Shown here one piece after another: positions 27,731-40,137 of a stretch of DNA of 64,000 bases (position 1 is the stretch's first letter; every line of letters begins with the position of its first letter). The stretch spans positions 2,599,001-2,663,000 of the forward strand of contig NZ_JAUALB010000001.1 of the NCBI RefSeq assembly GCF_030345795.1, in the 5' to 3' direction. The translations under genes and the position numbers were made by a program. Under the pieces are notes generated by a model that did no database searches, was not told the origin of the DNA, and saw only the letters and a list, made by a program, of their open reading frames with translations. The stretch is from Micromonospora sp. WMMA1363. Its GTDB lineage: Bacteria > Actinomycetota > Actinomycetes > Mycobacteriales > Micromonosporaceae.

Positions 27731-28207
27731 GTGGACGTTGACACGATGGTGGGTACGGAACTGCTCCGGCTACGGCGCCGCCGCCCGGAGGTGACCGGCG
27801 GAGTACTCGCCGGCACCGACGGCATGGTCATCGGCAGCGACCTGCCGGGGACGGATGCCACCCACCTGGCGGCGCTCGCCGCGGCCGGCTTCGGGGTGGC
27901 CAGCCGGGTGGCGGCGACCGTGCGACGCGGCGAGTTCCGGGAGGCCATGGTGTGCACCGCCACCGGGACCGTGGTTACCTACCCGGCCGGGCAGGACGCG
28001 CTGCTCACGTTGGTCGCCGACAGCACCGATGATCTGGAGGGGCTGCACGCCGAGGCTCGCGCGGTCGCCCACCGGGCCGGCTCGGCGCTCGACGCGCGGC
28101 CCCGTGTCACGGCACCCGCGCTCGACGCGCGTGCCCCACACGTCGTGACGACCACGCTGCCGCGCCGAACCGGCGCCCCCACCTGGCGTCGCCCGCCGAT
28201 CCGCTGA
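27731..28207 (+). CDS. Roadblock/LC7 domain protein
   Basis: A 158-residue protein whose core (VTGGVLAGTDGMVIGSDLPG, then THLAALAAAGFGVASRVAA and ALLTLVADST) fits the roadblock/LC7 fold, as found in regulators of small GTPases (MglB-like) in actinomycetes. No GTPase gene is adjacent. Start GTG 27731 has GGAAAGGA upstream. An ATG at 27746 is possible. It stands alone between divergent and convergent neighbours. Confidence 0.82.
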   Translation: MDVDTMVGTELLRLRRRRPEVTGGVLAGTDGMVIGSDLPGTDATHLAALAAAGFGVASRVAATVRRGEFREAMVCTATGTVVTYPAGQDALLTLVADSTDDLEGLHAEARAVAHRAGSALDARPRVTAPALDARAPHVVTTTLPRRTGAPTWRRPPIR

Positions 28208-28209
28208 AC

Positions 28210-28242
28210 CGGCGGCGGGCCCGCAAACCGGGCTCGCCGCCG
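28210..28242. terminator. Bidirectional hairpin terminator
   Basis: Arms of 14 bp with one mismatch (CGGCGGCGGGCCCG and CGGGCTCGCCGCCG) enclose a short loop between the convergent roadblock and ppdK genes. Confidence 0.7.
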
Positions 28243-28254
28243 TGCCGTGTTGCG

Positions 28255-31017
<2,763 letters not shown>

Positions 31018-31352
31018 CAGAGCCTCCCACGCGCGCCGGAATTGACACCTAACGAAGGTTCAGCTGACACGTACCCTCCGAGGTCGACCATCGGTAGTCC
31101 CAGGGCACATGCCGATCGGTGGGCGAAGGTTAAGCGAACATCGCGCGCCCTGGGACCGTTCGGTGACAATGGGCACAGGTATCACGACCATCCGCGTTCG
31201 CGACGTTCGTTGGGAACGCTTCCATGCGCACGATCACGCAATCGCCGACTCCCTCGTACTCTTGACGGCACCACCTGCTCATGACGGCACCACCTGCCGG
31301 TGGACCTCCCTTTTGCCATAACCGCCGCGAATACACCCCTCGGAGCCATCCC
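31018..31352. other. Divergent intergenic region between ppdK and the GH20 gene
   Basis: This 335-base stretch must hold the ppdK promoter and the upstream region of the hexosaminidase gene. A TTGACA-like element lies near 31044 and two 16-bp direct copies lie at 31263-31297. No DasR-type site was seen. The gene start at 31353 is itself uncertain. Confidence 0.45.
31263..31297. repeat. 16-bp direct repeat with 3-bp spacer
   Basis: TGACGGCACCACCTGC occurs at 31263-31278 and 31282-31297. The alternative ATG of the hexosaminidase (31281) lies between the copies. Confidence 0.8.
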
Positions 31353-33134
31353 GTGCCCCCCACCGCCGCCACCCCGCAGCAGCAGCCGGAGTCCCGGCCC
31401 ACCGGGCGACCGACGCCGGCCACGGACAGCACACCGGCCCTGGAAACCGCCGGCTCCGGGACGGAGCCCGACACGCCCACCCTCACGACCCAGTCCATCC
31501 CGACGCCGGACGTGACCAGCACCGAGCCGACGGTGGCCGAGTTGGCCCGGCTGGCGGCCCGCTCCGCCGGAACACGACTCACCCCGGCCGCGGTCCGACT
31601 GGGTGACGTGGTGCCCGTCCCCGAGCAGGTCCTGCCGGCGCCGGGCCACGACTTCACCCTGCCGCCCGACGCGGCGATCCGGGCCACCCCCGACCCGGCC
31701 GTGCGGGGCGTCGCCGAACGGCTCGCCCACCTGCTGCGACCGGCCACCGGATACCCGCTGCCGGTCGTCGACACGGCACACACCGAGCCCGCCGGCGGGA
31801 TCTCGGTGGTGCTCCGCGACGACCCGACCCTCGGCCCGGAGGGCTACCGGCTCGACGTGACGCCCGCCGGGGTCCGGATCAGCGCCGCCGCCCCGGCCGG
31901 ACTGCACCACGGGTCGCAGACGCTGCGCCAACTCCTGCCCGCCGCGATCGAGCACGGTACGCCGGTCGACGCCAGCTGGACGATGCCCGGCGGGTCGATC
32001 ATCGACCGGCCCCGGTTCGGGTACCGGGGTGCGATGCTCGACGTCGCCCGGCACTTCTTCGGCGTCGACGACGTGCTGCGCGTGATCGACCACCTCGTCC
32101 GGTACAAGCTCAACCACCTGCACCTGCACCTCACCGACGACCAGGGCTGGCGGATCGCGGTCGACGCCTGGCCCCGGCTGACCACCGTCGGCGGGACGAC
32201 GGCAGTGGGGGGCGGCCCGGGCGGCTGGTACACCAAGGCAGACTACCGGCGGATCGTCGCGTACGCCGCCGAACGGCACATCACGGTGGTACCCGAGATC
32301 GACCTGCCGGGGCACACCAACGCCGCGCTGACCGCGTACCCGGAGCTGGCCCCGGACGGGGCGACGCCGCCGCCGTACACCGGCACCGACGTCGGCTTCA
32401 GCTACCTGGACCCGGCCAACCAGCGGACGTACGACTTCGTCGCCGACGTGCTCGGCGAGATCGCCGCCCTCACTCCCGGACCGTGGCTGCACGTGGGCGG
32501 CGACGAGGCGTTCAAGGTGAAGGGAGCGGCGTACACCGGATTCGTCGAGCGGGTGCAGCGGATCGTGGCCGGGCTCGGCAAGACGGTCGTGGGGTGGCAC
32601 CAGCTCGCCCCGGCGGCCCACACCGAGGGACGGGTGCTCCAGTGGTGGGGCACCGACGCCGCCGACCCGGTCACCGCACAGGCGGTACGCCGGGGCGCCC
32701 GGCTGATCCTCTCCCCCGGCGACCACGCGTACCTGGACATGAAGTACGCCCCGGACACGCCGATCGGACACGACTGGGCCGGCCTGATCGACGTACGCCG
32801 CGCATACGACTGGGACCCGGCGACGCACGTCGCCGACGTGCCGGCGGAGGCGGCGCTCGGCGTCGAGGCCCCGCTCTGGACCGAGTCGGTCAGCTCCCTG
32901 GCCGAGATCGAACTCATGCTCCTGCCCCGGCTGCCCGCCCTCGCCGAGCTGGGCTGGTCGACGCGGGCGAGCCACGACTGGGCGGCGTTCCGCGAGCGGC
33001 TCGCGGGGCACGGGCCGCGCTGGACGGCAGCCGGCATCACCTACCACCGCTCCCCCGAGGTCCCCTGGCCGACGGACGAACCCACCACCCCACACATCCC
33101 GGCCCAGACCGGCGTCAGCACCCCGACCACCTGA
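31353..33134 (+). CDS. Beta-N-acetylhexosaminidase, glycoside hydrolase family 20
   Basis: A protein of about 593 residues. An N-terminal GH20b-like domain (residues about 80-210) is followed by the catalytic barrel, with FFGVDDVLRVIDHLVRYKLN, HLTDDQGWRIAVDAWPRL and the catalytic Asp-Glu pair in HVGGDEAFKV (about 384). It would release terminal GlcNAc or GalNAc from chitin-type or cell-wall sugars. GTG 31353 with CGGAG 8 nt upstream is my choice. An ATG at 31281 would add 24 residues. Neither form begins with a recognisable signal peptide, odd for an enzyme usually secreted. Confidence 0.9.
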   Translation: MPPTAATPQQQPESRPTGRPTPATDSTPALETAGSGTEPDTPTLTTQSIPTPDVTSTEPTVAELARLAARSAGTRLTPAAVRLGDVVPVPEQVLPAPGHDFTLPPDAAIRATPDPAVRGVAERLAHLLRPATGYPLPVVDTAHTEPAGGISVVLRDDPTLGPEGYRLDVTPAGVRISAAAPAGLHHGSQTLRQLLPAAIEHGTPVDASWTMPGGSIIDRPRFGYRGAMLDVARHFFGVDDVLRVIDHLVRYKLNHLHLHLTDDQGWRIAVDAWPRLTTVGGTTAVGGGPGGWYTKADYRRIVAYAAERHITVVPEIDLPGHTNAALTAYPELAPDGATPPPYTGTDVGFSYLDPANQRTYDFVADVLGEIAALTPGPWLHVGGDEAFKVKGAAYTGFVERVQRIVAGLGKTVVGWHQLAPAAHTEGRVLQWWGTDAADPVTAQAVRRGARLILSPGDHAYLDMKYAPDTPIGHDWAGLIDVRRAYDWDPATHVADVPAEAALGVEAPLWTESVSSLAEIELMLLPRLPALAELGWSTRASHDWAAFRERLAGHGPRWTAAGITYHRSPEVPWPTDEPTTPHIPAQTGVSTPTT

Positions 33135-33672
33135 CGCTCCCGTGCGTCCCGCGGCACCGGCCGAGCCACTCCCGGCGGCGACTGCCACCCCGTCCGAGAT
33201 CTTGGACCGTCTGATCCGTCTGCCGGGCAGGTCCGTCCAGGATCTCGACGTGCTGGTCGCCACGCCGTCGGTAGGTGTGACCCTGTCTGGGCGGGATGTC
33301 CGGTCCGGTGATGGCCTCGCTGGCGCGGATGTCGGGTCGGGGGTGGATGTCGTGTGGCCGGGGTCTCGGTGCGGGTGGAATGGCCGGGTGGGCCCGGTCG
33401 TTGTGCCTACCGTGACCGCAGGGCGTCGGCGCGTGCGCGTCGGGGTTCTGGACGTCGCCCGCGTCGGGTGGCCGTGAGCCGGAATGGTTCCGGGCCCGGC
33501 TCGGTTACACATCCCGGACCCCCCGAGCGGCACGCCGGGTCGGTCCCCGCCGGACGCCCGAGCGGGCGCCGTTGCCGAAACACCTTGTTGCCGAAACACC
33601 TTTCCTACCGCGCCGGGCGCATCCCCCATGCGCGCCGCGGCGTGTCCCCCGAGCGAAAGGGCTTCGATCATC
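33135..33672. other. Intergenic region upstream of the C39-like gene
   Basis: This 538-base stretch holds no confident gene. An open frame at 33142-33477 includes SEILDRLIRLPGRSVQDLDV, which looks helical, but it has no ribosome site and a low-complexity end. I treat it as possible remnant or chance. A 16-bp tandem repeat lies at 33571-33602. Confidence 0.45.
33571..33602. repeat. 16-bp tandem repeat upstream of the C39-like gene
   Basis: GTTGCCGAAACACCTT occurs twice in direct succession, 70 bases before the start codon. Confidence 0.85.
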
Positions 33673-34302
33673 ATGCGTACCGATCTTCTGCGTAAGACCG
33701 CTCTGACCGCTGCCGGCCTGATCGTCACCGGCGGTGCCGTCGCCGGCCCGATCAGCACCGCGTACGCCGCCGAGAAGCCGGCCGAGCGCACCGGCCAGCG
33801 GGAACTGGGCGTGGCCTACGAGGCGCAGCCGAACTTCTACTACTGTGGTCCGGCCGCCGCCCGTAACGCCCTGTCGGTGCAGGGCAAGAACATCGACATG
33901 GACGCGATGGCCGAGCGGATGCGCACCACCGAGGCCGGCACCGACTCGATCAACGACATCACCCCGGTGCTGAACACCGAGACCGGCGAGGACGTCTACC
34001 GCAGCGTCGAGATCAGCGACGCCGAGGCCGACGACAAGCAGACCGACAAGCTGCGTGACGACGTCGTGCGCACCGTCGACGAGGGTCGCGCCGTGGTCGC
34101 CAACATCGCCGGCACCACCACCGACACCGACGGCGGCGTGCACTCCTTCGAGGGCGGCCACTACGTCTCGGTCACCGGCTACCGCCACGACGGCGACGAG
34201 GTGAAGATCGCCGACTCGGCGAACCCGAACACCGCCGAGTACTGGGTGACCACCGGCGCCCTGGCCGACTGGATCGCCACCCGCGGCTACTCCACCAGCT
34301 GA
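33673..34302 (+). CDS. Secreted C39-like (papain-fold) cysteine peptidase family protein
   Basis: A 209-residue protein with a clear signal peptide (RTDLLRKTALTAAGLIVTGG followed by AVAGPISTAYA, cleavage after AYA). The mature part has the C39-like triad region: Cys in PNFYYCGPAAARNAL, His in GGHYVSVTGY and Asp/Asn in IADSANPN. It may cleave peptides outside the cell or be a non-catalytic relative; the substrate is unknown. ATG 33673 gives the complete signal peptide. An earlier in-frame start would bury it. A strong hairpin follows the stop. Confidence 0.87.
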   Translation: MRTDLLRKTALTAAGLIVTGGAVAGPISTAYAAEKPAERTGQRELGVAYEAQPNFYYCGPAAARNALSVQGKNIDMDAMAERMRTTEAGTDSINDITPVLNTETGEDVYRSVEISDAEADDKQTDKLRDDVVRTVDEGRAVVANIAGTTTDTDGGVHSFEGGHYVSVTGYRHDGDEVKIADSANPNTAEYWVTTGALADWIATRGYSTS

Positions 34303-34310
34303 CCCACCAC

Positions 34311-34344
34311 GAACGGGCCGGCCCCCACCGGGGCCGGCCCGTTC
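34311..34344. terminator. Strong bidirectional hairpin terminator
   Basis: Perfect 15-bp arms (GAACGGGCCGGCCCC and its complement) with a CACC loop lie 8 bases after the C39-like stop codon and before the convergent dusB gene. Confidence 0.85.
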
Positions 34345-34393
34345 GCCGTCCCCGACGACGGTGGCCGGTCAGGGTCGGCGCCCGAGTCAGGGG

Positions 34394-35566
34394 TCAGCCG
34401 CCGGAGTCGGCCAGCTCCGCGCCCTCGGGGACGGTGTCGTCGTCCCGGCTGGCCAGCCAGCCGTCGGGCAGGAAAACCTTGCCCGGCGAGTTGGTCCGGC
34501 CGCGCGGCTGGCCCAGTGTCGCAACTGGGAACGGCACCGCCGGGTCGAGCCGGCCGAGCAGATCGTCGAGCTGGGCCAGACTCTCGATCATCGCGAGGGA
34601 CCGACGCAGCTCGCTGCCGACCGGGAACCCCTTGAGGTACCACGCGACGTGCTTACGGAAGTCGGTGCAGCCGTCCCGCTCGCCCCGGGCCGAGTTCCGC
34701 GCACCCGCGGTGAACTGGTCGACCAGCAGCTCCGCATGCCGGCGCATCGTCACCGCCACCTCGCCCAGGGTCGGCAGTCGTCGCTCCGGCGAACCGTTGA
34801 ATGCTGCCTCCAGGTCGGCGAAGAGCCACGGGCGGCCAAGGCAGCCCCGCCCCACGACGACCCCGTCGACGCCGGCGTGCGCCACCATCCGCAGCGCGTC
34901 CTCCGCCTCCCAGATGTCGCCGTTGCCGAGGACCGGCACGTCCAGCACCGCCTTGAGGGCGGCGATCGCGTCCCAGTCGGCGGTGCCCGAGTAGCGCTGC
35001 GCCGCCGTACGCCCGTGCAGGGCGACCGCCGCGACGCCGGCGTCCTGCGCGGCAAGGCCCGCCTCGACGTACGTCAGGTGGTCGTCGTCGATGCCCTTGC
35101 GCATCTTGACCGTGACCGGCACCCCGGCGGGCGACGCGGCGTCCACCGCCGCCTTGACCAGCCGGGCGAAGAGGCGGCGCCGCCACGGCAACGCCGAGCC
35201 GCCGCCCCTGCGGGTGACCTTGGGAACCGGGCAGCCGAAGTTGAGGTCGATGTGGTCGGCGAGATCCCGCTCGACGACGATCCGCACGGCGGCGGCGGTG
35301 GTCTCCGGGTCGGTGCCGTAGAGCTGGAGGCTGCGGGGCCGCTCCTGCTCGCCGAAGGCGATCATGCGCAGCGTCTTCGGGTTCCGCTCGACCAGCGCGA
35401 CCGTCGTGATCATCTCGCAGACGTAGATGCCGCCGCCCTGCTCCCGGCAGAGCTGGCGGAAACCGACGTTGGTGATGCCCGCCATCGGCGCGAGCACCAC
35501 CGGCGGCCACACCCGGTGCGACCCGATCGTCAGCGGGCGCAGCGCCGGAGCGGTCGTCATCGTCAC
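34394..35566 (-). CDS. dusB: tRNA-dihydrouridine synthase (DusB type)
   Basis: A 390-residue FMN enzyme that reduces uridines in tRNA D-loops. LAPMAGITNVGFRQLCRE is the FMN-binding start, DLNFGCPVPKVTRRGGGSAL carries the catalytic Cys, and GDIWEAEDA and VVVGRGCLGRPWLF complete the barrel. GTG 35566 and ATG 35560 are both in frame. TACACT lies 6 nt before the GTG, so a leaderless start at 35566 is favoured. It lies downstream of glyS on the same strand, with 74 bases between. Confidence 0.95.
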   Translation of the reverse strand: MTMTTAPALRPLTIGSHRVWPPVVLAPMAGITNVGFRQLCREQGGGIYVCEMITTVALVERNPKTLRMIAFGEQERPRSLQLYGTDPETTAAAVRIVVERDLADHIDLNFGCPVPKVTRRGGGSALPWRRRLFARLVKAAVDAASPAGVPVTVKMRKGIDDDHLTYVEAGLAAQDAGVAAVALHGRTAAQRYSGTADWDAIAALKAVLDVPVLGNGDIWEAEDALRMVAHAGVDGVVVGRGCLGRPWLFADLEAAFNGSPERRLPTLGEVAVTMRRHAELLVDQFTAGARNSARGERDGCTDFRKHVAWYLKGFPVGSELRRSLAMIESLAQLDDLLGRLDPAVPFPVATLGQPRGRTNSPGKVFLPDGWLASRDDDTVPEGAELADSGG

Positions 35567-35640
35567 CGCACAAGTGTACGGAGGGTGTCCTTGTTGACGT
35601 CGCTCCGGTAGCGCGGGGAGCCGCAGCCCTTCGTCACACC

Positions 35641-37020
<1,380 letters not shown>

Positions 37021-37134
37021 GTTTCTCCTCGTACGCCGGCTGGTTGTCGGCGGGACACGGTGGGATGCACGGTTCGGTTCGGGACAACGGTACGACCAGC
37101 GGGGCCCCGGGCCCAGCACAATACCGGTGGCGGG

Positions 37135-37713
37135 TCAGTTGACCCCGCACACCTCCAGTTCGCCGGTCTGCCGGTCCTGTTCGAGGGTGACCTGCTGGCG
37201 GTCGCGGTCCCCACCGGTGAACCTGACCTCGACCGGCACGGTCAGGGTGTTCGGGTCGACATCACCGACCCGGAAGGACGCGATCTGCGGCTCGCCGGCC
37301 GCCCGCTGCTCGAACTCCCGCCGCGACTCGCGTCGCTGGGCCTGGTCACACAACTGGTCGTAGGCGGCACCGTACTTCCGATCCGCCAATGCCCGGTAGT
37401 AGTCGGTGGAGACGGCGCGCCCCTGCTCGTCGATCGCCCGCACGCCGGTCACGGCAAGCCCGATCACGGCCGCGCCTCCGCCACCGCAGCACAGCAGCAG
37501 GGCGAGCGCGCCGGCGCCGAGCCCCAGCCAGAGACGGGTGTTACGCCCTTCGACAGGAGGCGCGGCGAACGGCGGGGCGACGCCGGGACCGGCCGGCGGG
37601 GTGGGGACGCCCGGGTCCGCCGGCGAGCCGGATACGGCCGGCGGTTGCGCGCCGCCCTCCCGCCCGGGCACGGAGGGGTACGGCGAGGAAGCAGCCGGTC
37701 CGGGAGCGGTCAT
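37135..37713 (-). CDS. Hypothetical single-pass membrane protein
   Basis: A 192-residue protein with a Pro/Gly-rich cytoplasmic tail (about 55 residues), one TM helix (LWLGLGAGALALLLCCGGGG) and an extracytoplasmic domain that resembles lumazine-/DUF4878-like small beta proteins (STDYYRALADRKYGAAYDQL, ending GELEVCGVN). Two Cys in the outer part may form a disulphide. TACATT lies 6 nt before the ATG, indicating a leaderless message. Confidence 0.72.
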   Translation of the reverse strand: MTAPGPAASSPYPSVPGREGGAQPPAVSGSPADPGVPTPPAGPGVAPPFAAPPVEGRNTRLWLGLGAGALALLLCCGGGGAAVIGLAVTGVRAIDEQGRAVSTDYYRALADRKYGAAYDQLCDQAQRRESRREFEQRAAGEPQIASFRVGDVDPNTLTVPVEVRFTGGDRDRQQVTLEQDRQTGELEVCGVN

Positions 37714-37737
37714 AAGAGCAATGTAGTGCCCGCAGGC

Positions 37738-38079
37738 TCACCGGTAAGGACCGGCAGCCCGATCGCTCGCCGCCACGACCACCTCGCCGCCGGGCGTGGC
37801 GTCGGCCAGCGCCTCGTACGCCGACGGCTCGTCCACCGATTCGGCGAGCAGCGGAATCGCGGTGATCTTGACGTCGAAGTCCCCGAGTGCCCGCCGGTAG
37901 GTACCGACCGACTCCCACTCGGTGAGCAGGCACCAGTGCCGGGGGTCGTCCAGGGCGCGGACCAGTTGGCCCCGCAGGTACCCCGGACGGGCCGCGAGCG
38001 CGGCGAGGGCGGCGTGCGCCCGGGCGGTGAAGTCGTCGGCGACATCGACCTCGACCACGAAGCGGTTGGTCACCAGCAC
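37738..38079 (-). CDS. Antibiotic-biosynthesis-monooxygenase-like (ABM) domain protein
   Basis: A 113-residue dimeric alpha/beta-barrel type protein: NRFVVEVDVADDFTARAHAA, then RPGYLRGQLVRALDDPRHWC and LLTEWESVGTYRRALGDFDV. ABM-domain proteins range from monooxygenases to structural or quality-control partners. None is indicated here. GTG start has GAGGAGGAAAC directly upstream. Confidence 0.8.
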   Translation of the reverse strand: MLVTNRFVVEVDVADDFTARAHAALAALAARPGYLRGQLVRALDDPRHWCLLTEWESVGTYRRALGDFDVKITAIPLLAESVDEPSAYEALADATPGGEVVVAASDRAAGPYR

Positions 38080-38105
38080 CGTTTCCTCCTCGTAGAGTCT
38101 GTGGG

Positions 38106-38363
38106 ATGCAGCGTACGCAGAGCCGGTTCGCGGCCCGGTTGGCTCGGGCGAACCCGACGGCGGTGTTCCTGGTCACCCTGGTGCTGGTGCTGGTCGCGTT
38201 CTTCACCCCGGGCGTGGTCGGTGGACTGCTCACGCTGGCGCTCGCGTCGGCGGTGGTCGCCCTGCTGGTCACCACGTGGGCGGTGCAGACACCGCAGACC
38301 CGGGCGATCCGGTTGCTGGTGTTGACGCTGCTGGTCACGGTGGCCCTGGTGAAGCTGCTCTGA
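38106..38363 (+). CDS. Small two-helix membrane protein (DUF6703-like)
   Basis: An 85-residue protein: a basic start MQRTQSRFAARLARANPTAV, then three closely spaced hydrophobic segments. Similar proteins of unknown function occur in actinomycetes. TAGAGT lies 7 nt before the ATG and suggests a leaderless start divergent from the ABM gene. Confidence 0.72.
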   Translation: MQRTQSRFAARLARANPTAVFLVTLVLVLVAFFTPGVVGGLLTLALASAVVALLVTTWAVQTPQTRAIRLLVLTLLVTVALVKLL

Positions 38364-38380
38364 CATGCACTCATGCGTTT

Positions 38381-38410
38381 TTGACAATCATTATCGTTGT
38401 TGCGGACAGT
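38381..38410 (+). promoter_or_regulatory. znuA promoter with Zur-type box
   Basis: TTGACA (38381-38386) is followed after 18 nt by GACAGT (38405-38410), 7 nt before the znuA ATG. TGACAATCATTATCG (38382-38396) between and over these elements resembles actinobacterial Zur boxes (TGANAATNATTNTCA), so zinc-loaded Zur would repress the importer. Confidence 0.72.
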
Positions 38411-38417
38411 TGAGTTC

Positions 38418-39377
38418 ATGAACTTCCGCTCCGCTCCACGCACCCTGGCGGCCACCGCGACCGCCCTGTTGGCCCTCGGCGGCGTCGCGGCCTGCTCCGA
38501 CGACCAGGCCGGCGCCGACCCGCAGCGGGTCGACGTGGTGTCCGCGTTCTACCCGCTGCAGTTCCTCGCCGAGCAGATCGGCGGGGACGCGGTGACGGTG
38601 AGCAACCTGGTCAAGCCCGGCGTCGAGCCGCACGACGCCGAACTCAACCCCAGCCAGGTCGGCGAGGTGGCGCGCGCCGAGCTGGTCGTCTACCTCAAGG
38701 GATTCCAACCGCAGGTCGACCAGGCCGTGGCGCAGAACGCCGCCGACCGCGCCTTCGACGTGGCCACCGTCGCGCCGCTGCTCGACGCCGCCGCCGGCGG
38801 ACACGACCACGAGGGCGAAGAGCACGAGGAGGAGCCCGGCCACGAGGAGGAGACCGGCGGCAAGGACCCACATCTGTGGCTGGACCCGACCCGGCTGGCG
38901 GCGGTCGGCGACCAGCTCGCCGAGCGGCTCGGCACGGCCGACCCGGAGCGGGCCGGCGACTACGCCGCCCGGGCGACGGCGCTGCGCGCCGAGTTGGAGA
39001 GGCTCGACGCCGAGTTCGCCGGCGGTCTGAAGACCTGCCAGCGGCGGGAGATCGTGGTCAGCCACACCGCCTTCGGGTACCTGGCCGAGCGCTACCACCT
39101 GGAGCAGATCGGCATCACCGGGCTCAGTCCGGAGAACGAGCCGTCGCCGCAGCGGCTGGCCGAGGTCGCCGCGGAGGCCCGGGAGCACCAGGCCACCACG
39201 ATCTTCTTCGAGACGCTGGTCAGCCCGAAGGTGGCCGAGACCATCGCCGGCCAGGCCGGCGCGCAGACCGCGGTGCTGGATCCGCTGGAGGGACTGTCCG
39301 CCGACGGCGGCGCGGACTACCTTTCGGTGATGCGCGACAACCTGGCAGCCCTGAGGACGGCGTTGGGCTGCTCGTGA
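38418..39377 (+). CDS. znuA: Zinc ABC transporter substrate-binding lipoprotein
   Basis: A 319-residue cluster A-I metal-binding lipoprotein. The signal ends with lipobox VAAC (LALGGVAACS). Zinc ligands expected for the family are H in KPGVEPHDAEL, H in DPHLWLDP, H in IVVSHTAFGYL and a late Asp/Glu. A His/Glu-rich loop (GGHDHEGEEHEEEPGHEEE) separates the first two, typical of ZnuA. ATG 38418 is preferred, with the promoter just upstream. znuC starts within its stop codon (GTGA). Confidence 0.93.
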   Translation: MNFRSAPRTLAATATALLALGGVAACSDDQAGADPQRVDVVSAFYPLQFLAEQIGGDAVTVSNLVKPGVEPHDAELNPSQVGEVARAELVVYLKGFQPQVDQAVAQNAADRAFDVATVAPLLDAAAGGHDHEGEEHEEEPGHEEETGGKDPHLWLDPTRLAAVGDQLAERLGTADPERAGDYAARATALRAELERLDAEFAGGLKTCQRREIVVSHTAFGYLAERYHLEQIGITGLSPENEPSPQRLAEVAAEAREHQATTIFFETLVSPKVAETIAGQAGAQTAVLDPLEGLSADGGADYLSVMRDNLAALRTALGCS

Positions 39378-40135
39378 CACCCTCCGTTCTCACCGTCACG
39401 CGCGGGGTGGTCGGCTACGACGCCCGCCCCGTCCTGCGTGACGTCTCCCTGACCGTGACCGCCGGTGAGGTCGTCGCCGTGCTCGGCGCCAACGGCACCG
39501 GCAAGTCCACGCTCATCCGTGCCGTGCTCGGGCTGGTCCCGCTCAGCTCCGGCTCGGTCACCCTGTTCGACCGCCCGCTGCGGCGCTTCCGGCAGTGGCA
39601 CCGCATCGGGTACGTGCCGCAGCGCCTCGGTGCCGGCGGCGGCGTGCCGGCCACCGTCCGCGAGGTGGTGTCCGCTGGCCGGCTGGCCCGGCGGGGCGTC
39701 CTGCGCCCGCCGGGGCGCGCTGACCGGGCCGCGGTGGACGCGGCGCTGGCGTCCGTTGGTCTCGCCGACCGGGCCGGCGACCCGGTCGCCACCCTCTCCG
39801 GCGGCCAGCAGCAGCGGGCACTGATCGCCCGCGCGCTGGCCGGCGAGCCGGAACTGCTGGTCCTCGACGAGCCGACCGCCGGGGTCGACGCGGCAAGCCA
39901 GGAGGCGTTCGCCGGGGCACTCAAGGACTTCGTGGCCCACGGCGGCACGGTGCTGCTGGTCGCACACGAGCTGGGGCCACTGCGGCCGCTGATCTCCCGG
40001 GCCGTCGTCGTGCACGCCGGCGGGATCGCCCACGACGGCCCGGTGCCGGAGCCCGCCGGCCATCACGCCGACCCCGACCACGACCACGTGCACCCACACG
40101 GTCCCGACGAACCCGCCGGGCTCTGGAGCAGCTGA
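39374..40135 (+). CDS. znuC: Zinc ABC transporter ATPase
   Basis: A 253-residue ATPase with Walker A GANGTGKST, Q-loop YVPQRLG, signature LSGGQQQR, Walker B LLVLDEPTAGVD and H-loop VAHELGPL. The C-terminus is His-rich (GHHADPDHDHVHPHG), possibly a zinc-sensing or storage tail. GTG start overlaps the znuA stop by 4 bases. znuB follows after 2 bases. Confidence 0.94.
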   Translation: MTPSVLTVTRGVVGYDARPVLRDVSLTVTAGEVVAVLGANGTGKSTLIRAVLGLVPLSSGSVTLFDRPLRRFRQWHRIGYVPQRLGAGGGVPATVREVVSAGRLARRGVLRPPGRADRAAVDAALASVGLADRAGDPVATLSGGQQQRALIARALAGEPELLVLDEPTAGVDAASQEAFAGALKDFVAHGGTVLLVAHELGPLRPLISRAVVVHAGGIAHDGPVPEPAGHHADPDHDHVHPHGPDEPAGLWSS

Positions 40136-40137
40136 CC

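Noticed and set aside
31109..31321. Small plus-strand frame upstream of the GH20 gene
   Set aside because: No ribosome site or known motif, and it runs across the direct repeat.
33142..33477. 111-codon plus-strand frame after the GH20 gene
   Set aside because: Part of it looks helical, but it has no ribosome site, a low-complexity end and no recognised family.
31182..33791. 869-codon minus-strand open frame opposite the GH20 gene
   Set aside because: It is antisense to a clear GH20 enzyme, has no domain and low complexity. Long shadow frames are expected at this GC content.
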